Below, piece after piece: positions 17,406 to 23,288 of a DNA stretch of 64,000 nt. How positions within the stretch are numbered: the stretch's first letter is position 1; each line of letters begins with the position of its first letter. The position numbers were made by a program, and so were the translations under genes. The DNA lies in assembly GCA_902363575.1 (NCBI GenBank), contig CABJAJ010000002.1, positions 496,001-560,000 of the forward strand. The letters are read 5' to 3'. Under the pieces are notes generated by a model. The model worked only from the letters and a program-made list of their open reading frames with translations, had not been told where the DNA came from and searched no databases. The DNA comes from Rikenellaceae bacterium (GTDB lineage Bacteria; Bacteroidota; Bacteroidia; Bacteroidales; Rikenellaceae).

Positions 17406-18008
17406 TCAATCGTTCCATACTCCCCTGCCCTCGCGCAGCACTTCGGGCGCGTCGCCCGTCAGATCGACGACCGTCGTAGGCACGTCGTCGCCCGCCCCGC
17501 CGTCCACGACCAGCGCCACCTCGCGTCCGTAACGCTCCTCGATCAGTTCCGGGTCGGTGGTATATTCGGCCGTTTCGTCGTCACGCACCGAGGTGGTCAG
17601 CATCGGAGCGCCGAGCCTCTCCACGATAGCCCGTGCCACGGCATTGTCCGGAATGCGCACTCCGATGGTGCGTCTTTTCGCAAGCGCACGGTCGGGCATA
17701 CGCGACGAAGCGGCCAGCAGAAAGGTGAAGGGACCCGGCAAATACCGCCGCAGCAGCCCGAACTGCGCGTTATCCACCCGGCAATAGGCCGCGATCTGGG
17801 ACAGTTCGGAAAAGACGACCGAGAAGGTGGTCTCCCCTTTCCCCTTGATCCGGCGCATCCGTTCGATCGCGCGGGGCGCATGCACCGAGCAGCCGAACGC
17901 ATAGACGCTGTCGGTCGGGTAGATAATCACCTCACCGGCCTCGAGCAGTGCAGCCACCCGATCGAGCTCCCGCTCGGAAGGATTCCGGGCATAAATTTTC
18001 GTCAGCAT
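17406..18008 (-). CDS. L-threonylcarbamoyladenylate synthase (Sua5/YciO/YrdC family)
   Basis: The 200-residue enzyme condenses threonine, bicarbonate and ATP to threonylcarbamoyl-AMP, the first step of t6A37 formation in ANN-decoding tRNAs. The YrdC fold is seen in GEVIIYPTDSVYAFGC (substrate pocket), RIKGKGE, LPGPFTFLL, KRRTIGVRIPDN and a closing PTTVVDL. The length fits the short TsaC/YciO type without the Sua5 C-terminal domain. The opening KIYARNPSERELDR resembles the YciO branch, so a YciO paralogue role cannot be excluded. It is the first gene of a four-gene operon. Its -7 box lies only 8 nt before the ATG. Confidence 0.88.
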   Translation of the reverse strand: MLTKIYARNPSERELDRVAALLEAGEVIIYPTDSVYAFGCSVHAPRAIERMRRIKGKGETTFSVVFSELSQIAAYCRVDNAQFGLLRRYLPGPFTFLLAASSRMPDRALAKRRTIGVRIPDNAVARAIVERLGAPMLTTSVRDDETAEYTTDPELIEERYGREVALVVDGGAGDDVPTTVVDLTGDAPEVLREGRGVWND

Positions 18009-18015
18009 GTGCGGA

Positions 18016-18023
18016 CAAAGATA
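18016..18023 (-). promoter_or_regulatory. -7 promoter box of sua5/tsaC
   Basis: The minus strand reads TATCTTTG, a perfect TAnnTTTG box, ending 8 nt before the ATG at 18008. Transcription would start at or next to the start codon, suggesting a leaderless message. No clear TTTG is seen at -33. Confidence 0.6.
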
Positions 18024-18029
18024 CGAAAA

Positions 18030-19043
18030 TTATCGGATATTGCGCCGGTTGAGCTCCCGCGCATACGCCCTGGCATTGGCATTATGCTCCGCAAGCGTGC
18101 GTGCGAAGTTGTGATAGCCGTCGAAAGCGGGGCGGGCGCAGAAGAAGATGTAGTCGTGCGCCTCGAAGCGGAGCACCGCGTCGATGGCCTGGAGGCTGGG
18201 CATGGCAATAGCCGATGGCGGCAGCCCTTTATTTATATATGTATTGTAGGGCGAATCCACGCGCAGGTGCTTGTAGAGAATCCGCCGCAGGCCGAAATCC
18301 TGCATGGCGTATTTGACCGTCGGGTCGGCCTGCAGGGGAATCCCCCGACGCAGGCGGTTCATGTAAACCCCGGCGATGCGGGGCATCTCGTCCGCCTTGC
18401 GGGTCTCCTCGTACACGATCGAAGCCAGGGTCATCACCTCCGCACGGCTGAGGCCCGTCCGGGCGCGGAGCCGCTCGCGTTCGGGCGTCCAGAAACGCTC
18501 CCACTCGCGGCCCATGCGACGCACCAGGTCGGCAGGGGTTACGGTCCAGTAAAATTCATAGGTATCGGGCAGGAAGATCGAAAACAGGTGGAGGCTGTCG
18601 GTACCCGCTTCGCGGGCCAGCGCAGGATCGGTCAATGCCTCCATCAACTGCACGGAATCGGCGTCCAACTGACGGGCGAGCTTCGCGGCGAGCTGTGCGC
18701 GTGTGCGCACGTTGTTGATACTCACGCGCACGGGAGTCTGCATCCCCAGCTTGAACATGCGCACGAGCCCGATCGTACTCATACCCGGCCGCACGACGTA
18801 ATGGCCGGGCTTGTACGTCCGCTCGAGATCCAGGTGCGCAGCATAGCGCCTGAAAGCCCGTGGATGCCTTAGCGTCGGGCGCAGCGTATCCAGCACGCCG
18901 GCATAATCGGTCCGGCTGCCGATGAAGATTTCCCGCTCGCTCCGCACCCCGTTGCCATAGAAAGCACGCCACAACAGCAGCCCCACGATAGCGAGCACGA
19001 CCACGAGCGCGCACAAGATCCAGATGATATTTCTGCGTTTCAT
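18030..19043 (-). CDS. mltG: Endolytic murein transglycosylase MltG
   Basis: The 337-residue inner-membrane enzyme cleaves nascent glycan strands and so sets their length. It starts at 19043, giving a short cytoplasmic stretch (MKRRN) and one membrane helix (about 5-25); an open frame continues upstream only because the repeat unit is a multiple of three. A LysM-like region precedes the YceG domain. Catalytic signatures are LASIVYEET (the first Glu of the EE pair is the likely acid), GVYMNRL, IPLQADPTVKYA, and SPYNTYINKGLPPSAI. It lies just upstream of sua5/tsaC but has its own promoter region with tandem repeats. Confidence 0.94.
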   Translation of the reverse strand: MKRRNIIWILCALVVVLAIVGLLLWRAFYGNGVRSEREIFIGSRTDYAGVLDTLRPTLRHPRAFRRYAAHLDLERTYKPGHYVVRPGMSTIGLVRMFKLGMQTPVRVSINNVRTRAQLAAKLARQLDADSVQLMEALTDPALAREAGTDSLHLFSIFLPDTYEFYWTVTPADLVRRMGREWERFWTPERERLRARTGLSRAEVMTLASIVYEETRKADEMPRIAGVYMNRLRRGIPLQADPTVKYAMQDFGLRRILYKHLRVDSPYNTYINKGLPPSAIAMPSLQAIDAVLRFEAHDYIFFCARPAFDGYHNFARTLAEHNANARAYARELNRRNIR

Positions 19044-19063
19044 ACCCTTCTTCCGAATTTTTG

Positions 19064-19095
19064 CAAAGATAGCACAAACCGAGTGCAAAAGCAAC
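19064..19095 (-). promoter_or_regulatory. Promoter of mltG inside repeat unit 1
   Basis: The minus strand has GTTG (19095-19092), a 20-nt spacer and TATCTTTG (19071-19064), a full -7 box. Only this gene-proximal copy keeps the final G; the other repeat units read TATCTTTC, TTATCTTTC or TATCTTTA. Confidence 0.65.
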
Positions 19096-19429
19096 CCGCT
19101 TGCGAGGTTGCTTTGCCGAGGTGCAGTCTGTCTTCTGGAAAGATAGCACAAACCGAGTGCAAAAGCAACCGCGCCCGCAAGGTTGTTTTGCCGAGGTGAA
19201 GTCTGTCTTCTGGAAAGATAACACAAACCGAGTGCAAAAGCAACCGCGCCTGCGGGGTTGTTTTGCCGAGGTGCAGTCTGTCTTCTGGAAAGATAACACA
19301 AACCGAGTGCAAAAGCAACCGCGCCTGCGAGGTTGTTTTGCCGAGGTGCAGTCTGTCTTCTGTAAAGATAGCACAAACCGAGTGTAAAAGCAACCGCGCC
19401 CGCGAGGTTGTTTTGCCGAGGTGCAGTCT
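19065..19429. repeat. Five tandem 74-75 bp repeats upstream of mltG
   Basis: Units begin with AAAGAT at 19065, 19139, 19214, 19289 and 19364; the first is 74 bp, the next three 75 bp, and the last is cut off at about 19429. Units differ at only a few bases. Each holds an inverted repeat (AAAGCAACC ... GGTTGCTTT, perfect in unit 1) and, on the minus strand, a promoter-like TTGCACTCGGTTTGTGCTAT box. There are no unique spacers, so it is not a CRISPR array. Confidence 0.95.
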
Positions 19430-19543
19430 TCGATCCGAGGTCATCCCTTTAGAGCTGCTCCCCGACTCAAAGTTCCGACGCATGAATCATATGGTTCCGA
19501 GCAGGGCAAAATAGGCCCGGGAAAGATAAATTTCACGGAGTTC

Positions 19544-19574
19544 TTTGCAAAACGCGGAAAAATTCCTACTTTTG
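19544..19574 (+). promoter_or_regulatory. Promoter of the SRP RNA gene
   Basis: TTTG at 19544-19547, a 19-nt spacer and TACTTTTG at 19567-19574 match the -33/-7 consensus. The RNA begins about 5 nt later. Confidence 0.85.
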
Positions 19575-19578
19575 TCGC

Positions 19579-19682
19579 GGGTAAGTCTTATACGACCAGC
19601 TCCCGCAGAACCCCCCAGGCGAGGAATCGAGCAAGGGTATGCGGTCGTAGCGGTGCGATATAAGTAGCTTACCCATTTTTTT
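19579..19682 (+). ncRNA. ffs: Signal recognition particle RNA, small bacterial type
   Basis: This RNA gene of about 96 nt folds end to end. GGGTAAG (19579-19585) pairs with CTTACCC (19668-19674), CTTATA pairs with TATAAG, and CGACC pairs with GGTCG. The tip is the SRP domain IV hallmark: AGG - CGA - GGAA - TCG - AGCA at about 19617-19633, the GGAA tetraloop on a 3-bp stem with the AGG/AGCA asymmetric loop that binds Ffh. A T-run at 19676-19682 ends transcription. The RNA with Ffh targets nascent membrane proteins to FtsY. It has its own promoter and lies alone between minus-strand genes. Confidence 0.9.
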
Positions 19683-19777
19683 GTGCCCGTCGGTAAGCGT
19701 GCTTATGCCGCTAAAGTCTGCCAACACCCTACGCCGCACAACGTCCCGCCCGATAATCGTGCACACCCTTTCGTTCC

Positions 19778-19803
19778 AATAAAAAGCCGCCCCGAAGGAC
19801 GGC
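19778..19803 (-). terminator. Terminator of the DUF2089/YIP1-like pair
   Basis: A 7-bp stem (19786-19792 with 19797-19803, one G-U pair) with a CGAA/TTCG loop is followed on the minus strand by TTTTTATTGG. It lies 90 nt after the stop at 19894. Confidence 0.75.
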
Positions 19804-19823
19804 CGGAAGGCTCCGATGCACGG

Positions 19824-19853
19824 GGTAACCGCCTGCTCAGACAGGCGATTACC
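19824..19853. repeat. 12-bp inverted repeat
   Basis: GGTAACCGCCTG (19824-19835) and CAGGCGATTACC (19842-19853) pair over 12 bp with one mismatch (a G-U pair in minus-strand RNA) and a 6-nt loop. It lies in the 3' trailer of the YIP1-like gene, before the terminator, and could be an RNA stability or processing hairpin. There is no T-run. Confidence 0.6.
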
Positions 19854-19893
19854 GAATCGCGCATCGGGCCAGAATAACCCGCTGCGAATGAAA

Positions 19894-20463
19894 TTAGAAA
19901 ATCAGGTTCCAGACGAGGGCCGAAAACACTTCCGAGAGGATATAACAGACGATGAAGCTCACCGCGGCACGCCCTTTTCGGAGGTTGGTCGAAACGACAT
20001 ACCCATTGTAGGTCCAGACGAAATACCACACCAGCACGAACAGGACGACCAGAGCGAAGAATATCACCGAAACGGGAGGGATCATCGCCTCGGCCTGCGT
20101 GAAGGTCATCCCCAGCAACGAATCGGTATAGGCTCGAATCCCGGGCAGGGCCGCCAGCAGCATCACCCCGATAAAAGGCAGCCGCGCGAAGAGGTTGGTG
20201 CCGTACACGTCCACGGCCCGAATCCGGGACTTGGAGAGAACGAGCCCGCAAAGGTAGAGCAGCGTCGCGAAAATGCCCCAGACAAGCAGTTGCGCGAGCG
20301 ACGTTTTCCACAGCGGCCAGTCGCCGTAACCCAGCGAGACCACGCCCCGGAATGTCAGTCCCAACCGGGTTGCGATCACCGACGCCGCCGCGAGACCGGC
20401 CAATCCCCAGGCAAGCGCACGTCCGCCGCCGAGGTAAACGAAAGGATTAATGATTCGTTTCAT
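19894..20463 (-). CDS. YIP1-like polytopic membrane protein
   Basis: The 189-residue protein starts at 20463 (MKRIINPFVYLGGG). It has about five membrane helices: 15-33, 55-80, 95-115, 130-155 and 170-187. The first helix is preceded by the NPF-x-YLGGG motif. The length and topology fit the YIP1/DUF1282-like group of membrane proteins. The gene overlaps the end of the DUF2089-type regulator by 17 nt, so the two proteins are probably made together, with the regulator acting on or with the membrane protein. The function is unknown and the family call is tentative. Confidence 0.65.
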   Translation of the reverse strand: MKRIINPFVYLGGGRALAWGLAGLAAASVIATRLGLTFRGVVSLGYGDWPLWKTSLAQLLVWGIFATLLYLCGLVLSKSRIRAVDVYGTNLFARLPFIGVMLLAALPGIRAYTDSLLGMTFTQAEAMIPPVSVIFFALVVLFVLVWYFVWTYNGYVVSTNLRKGRAAVSFIVCYILSEVFSALVWNLIF

Positions 20464-20740
20464 TGTTTTCGATCGTTTGAATTTGCGCAATGATGTCGTC
20501 CAGCCGGTTTCTCACCGTCGGATAGCTCAGTCCGAGCTTGCGGGCCATCTCCTTGAGCGATCCGCTGCTCTTGACAAAATCGAGGATGAAGAGTTGATCG
20601 TCGGCCGGCAGTTGCATCGTCACAGGCAGGCCGTACAGCCCTTCGATGCGGGTGCCGCACTCCGTGCAGCGCAGTCCGCAGACACAAAGCCGCTCCCCGC
20701 ACGAGGGACACACTTTGGGCAGGTTTTGAAGTTTCGCCAT
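20447..20740 (-). CDS. DUF2089-type zinc-ribbon/HTH regulator
   Basis: This 97-residue protein starts at 20740. The N-terminus is a zinc ribbon with CPSC at 11-14 and LRCTECG at about 24-30; C-V-C-G lies between. Residues about 45-90 are a helix-turn-helix with DDQLFILDFVKSSGSLKEMA and LGLSYPTVRNRLDDII, the recognition helix of the DUF2089 family. It probably binds DNA and controls its own two-gene operon. It ends inside the downstream YIP1-like gene (17-nt overlap). A longer open frame upstream runs through the promoter and is rejected. Confidence 0.85.
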   Translation of the reverse strand: MAKLQNLPKVCPSCGERLCVCGLRCTECGTRIEGLYGLPVTMQLPADDQLFILDFVKSSGSLKEMARKLGLSYPTVRNRLDDIIAQIQTIENNETNH

Positions 20741-20767
20741 AAACCGGTTCGTTTTACATCTGCACAA

Positions 20768-20799
20768 CAAAACTAATACAAATATCAATAAAATGCAAA
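20768..20799 (-). promoter_or_regulatory. Promoter of the DUF2089/YIP1-like pair
   Basis: The minus strand has TTTG (20799-20796), a 20-nt spacer and TAGTTTTG (20775-20768), a full consensus match in a very AT-rich stretch (20750-20840). Confidence 0.85.
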
Positions 20800-20832
20800 T
20801 AAAATTACTTTTTATTAATATATTTTTAAATT

Positions 20833-21369
20833 TTATATATCCGATAGGATGACATCTGTACCGAGAATCCGTCCTACGCGCTCCACAAGAGCCTTCGGGT
20901 CGGAGCAGCCGATCACATAATTGCGATCCGCCGTAACGATGTAAACCAGTCCGTGCAGATCGGTAGCATAGAGCCGAAAGGATTTCAGCCTCCGACTCCA
21001 GAAAGTGCCGAAATAGCCGTAATACCCGCCGCTCCCGCCCGTGCGTACCGAGCGATAAGCCACTTCCGCCCGGCTGACAACGCGAACATAGCGGATATAC
21101 CGGACAGGAATCACCACATCGCCGAACATCCGGCGGCGTATGGTGAGGTTTCTTTCGTCCGCTTCCAATACCCGCGGACAGTATCCCTGGCAAATCAGCC
21201 AGACCGGGATACCGACACAGCCGCCAATCCCCGCTGCAAGAGGCCAGGTCTCAGGAGCGAGCAGCATCGCAAGGAGCGGAATCGCCACGAAGAGGCAATT
21301 GACCGCCGCAGTCACCGTCCTGACTACGGGGCTCCATTTCATCGGGAAAACGATTCGTTCGGGGGCCAT
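20833..21369 (-). CDS. PH-like domain membrane protein
   Basis: The 178-residue protein starts at 21369 (MAPERIVFPM); MKWSPVV nine codons later is an alternative. Two membrane helices (about 15-35 and 38-58) are followed by a cytoplasmic beta domain of the bacterial PH type, with NLTIRRRMFGDVVIPVRYI, a Gly/Tyr-rich loop (GGSGGYYGYFGTFW) and a final helix (DPKALVERVGRIL). Proteins of this form are common in Bacteroidetes and have no known activity. The gene stands between the DUF2089 promoter and the beta-barrel gene and may be a separate transcript. Confidence 0.65.
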   Translation of the reverse strand: MAPERIVFPMKWSPVVRTVTAAVNCLFVAIPLLAMLLAPETWPLAAGIGGCVGIPVWLICQGYCPRVLEADERNLTIRRRMFGDVVIPVRYIRYVRVVSRAEVAYRSVRTGGSGGYYGYFGTFWSRRLKSFRLYATDLHGLVYIVTADRNYVIGCSDPKALVERVGRILGTDVILSDI

Positions 21370-21496
21370 AAAAGGGATGTTAAGGGATAAGTCATTCCGG
21401 CAACCAGGCCGGCGGGCACAGCCTCCTCCTTGCCTGACCATGCACCGCCGAGCGGAGACATTCCGCCATGACCCGGCTGCGCACAATTCCGTCCGC

Positions 21497-23281
21497 TCAG
21501 AAATCGATCCTCACCCCCGCCGTGAAACCGGCGCCGTATTCGGGGTAGCCGGGCCACTCGTAGAGCCGTGCATTCGCCAGATTGCGTCCCTCGGCGAAGA
21601 GAGTCGTCCGGGGGGTTACATGCCAATCGGCAAATGCCCGCAGATCGACCGTGAAAGGCACCTTGAAAGGCACCTCCTCCAGGTGTGCGGGGTCGGCGCT
21701 GTAAGGCTGAGCCGCCATCACGCTCCAGAAACGCACGCTCCGAACGGCCGCCGAAACCCCGAAAGCGAATTTTCGGTGGGTGTATCGCACGGACGCATCG
21801 CCGCGGAACTGCGGCAGGCCCGTGCAGTATCCCGTGCGGTCGGAGTAATCGTACCCGTGCGCTGCCAGCGTAAAGAGCAGGTTGTTCACGGGACGTATTT
21901 CCAGCTCGCCGTTGAACGAGACCGCATTCCTCCGTCCCGTGACAGGTATGAATCCGACCGGTTCCGACTGCAGACAATACCAGGCAAGGGCATTTTCGGT
22001 AAAAGTGAAGCCCACGTAAAAACGATAGGCCACCTTGCCACCCGCAAGGCTGCCGCCGACGCCCAGCCGCACGTTGTAGTCCACCGTGCTCCGGGGCTCC
22101 CACGCATTGTCGGCCACATAGGGATTCAGGCGCGACAGTGCGGCGAACGTATTTTCCGCCACCTGCCCGTCCGCTTCGGCGAAGGGGACGAACTGTCCGT
22201 TGCCCAAATCGAACCGCAGCCGGGCATACGGCACGAAGTAGAGCGAATTTTTCTTCATTCCGTACTTCTCACCGCCGTCCGTCGTTGCGGACGACTCCCT
22301 CCAGCGGTTGTGGAGCCAATAATAGTCCAGCCCCAGCGTTAAATCCACCGAGCGCACCCGGAATCCGTAACGGGCAGCAGCGCGAAGCTGCGTCGCACGA
22401 TTGCCCGACAGGGACTTCGAGCCGTCACGCCAGTCATACGACGCTTCGAGCGAAAGCACATGACCGCCGAGCCGCCGGGCAACGGCCGCCTCGCCCCCCA
22501 GGGTATTCTCAAGGCCCAGGGGCATGGCCACCGGCCACCCCGCATCGAACCAAACCGGTTCGGAATAACCCTCGCCGGGATTGTACCGGAAATGTTCGGC
22601 ATGAATCCCTATGCGGAAATTGGTGCGGGACAGATCGGTGAAATCGTCCCCGAAACGGAACCGGGCATCGAAACTGCCATAGGTCGGACGGTCGCCGCGC
22701 ATCGCGGACAGCGTGTTCGGGTCATCTCCGACCCGAAAGCCGCCATAGCGGTCGTAAAGCCGGTTTTCATAGCTCACCTCCCCTTCGAGCGACCGCCGTC
22801 CGAAGTACTTGCCGGCAGCGACACCGACGCGGTTGGTCGTCCTCAGGGCCCGGGCACGCTCTCCGGCATCGTTGCGGATACGCCCCCACCACCCTTCGTG
22901 ATTGACGTAGGCCATGGCGTAGCCGATCCCCGCCTGCTGCGTCGAGACATAGCAATCGAGCGCCGAGTTGGCCGGGTAGCCGCCGCCCAGTTTCAGGTAG
23001 AACGGCAGCGGACGGTTGAACTCCCAATAGGTGACCGTCGCCGGGCGGATCGGGCGTGTGGCCAGCGTGGTCGTCAGCGCCAGAGGCGTGATCCGGTAGT
23101 CGATCTCGGGACGCATACGCACCGTATCGGTCATATCGGGCTGAATGGCGAGTTTCGGGGCCCGCTCGACGCTGGGCACATAGGTCTTGGTCACTTCGAC
23201 CTGCTTCCCGATCTGGGCGGAAACCGCGCCCGGCAGAAGAGCCGCTCCCGCTGCGGCCGCAAGGATAAAGATTCGCTTCAT
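21497..23281 (-). CDS. Outer-membrane beta-barrel protein, partner of the TPR gene
   Basis: The 594-residue protein has a signal peptide (ending AVSAQ), a periplasmic stretch with VEVTKTYVPSVERAPKL, and from about residue 90 a run of amphipathic strands with aromatic girdles ending in AGVRIDF, a C-terminal outer-membrane signature. It resembles the barrel half of a TonB-dependent receptor but has no plug or TonB box. It lies 7 nt after the large TPR gene, so the two are co-translated. This pairing recurs in Bacteroidetes, where a TPR protein in the periplasm and a barrel may form one envelope complex. The role is unknown. Confidence 0.8.
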   Translation of the reverse strand: MKRIFILAAAAGAALLPGAVSAQIGKQVEVTKTYVPSVERAPKLAIQPDMTDTVRMRPEIDYRITPLALTTTLATRPIRPATVTYWEFNRPLPFYLKLGGGYPANSALDCYVSTQQAGIGYAMAYVNHEGWWGRIRNDAGERARALRTTNRVGVAAGKYFGRRSLEGEVSYENRLYDRYGGFRVGDDPNTLSAMRGDRPTYGSFDARFRFGDDFTDLSRTNFRIGIHAEHFRYNPGEGYSEPVWFDAGWPVAMPLGLENTLGGEAAVARRLGGHVLSLEASYDWRDGSKSLSGNRATQLRAAARYGFRVRSVDLTLGLDYYWLHNRWRESSATTDGGEKYGMKKNSLYFVPYARLRFDLGNGQFVPFAEADGQVAENTFAALSRLNPYVADNAWEPRSTVDYNVRLGVGGSLAGGKVAYRFYVGFTFTENALAWYCLQSEPVGFIPVTGRRNAVSFNGELEIRPVNNLLFTLAAHGYDYSDRTGYCTGLPQFRGDASVRYTHRKFAFGVSAAVRSVRFWSVMAAQPYSADPAHLEEVPFKVPFTVDLRAFADWHVTPRTTLFAEGRNLANARLYEWPGYPEYGAGFTAGVRIDF

Positions 23282-23288
23282 CGTTCGG

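Noticed and set aside
19044..19376. A longer mltG protein reading through the repeats
   Set aside because: The extension is only repeat sequence kept open because the unit is 75 bp. The start at 19043 gives the normal N-terminus and lies behind the promoter.
19065..19429. The repeat array looks CRISPR-like
   Set aside because: The 75-bp units abut directly with no unique spacers, there are only five, and no cas gene is present.
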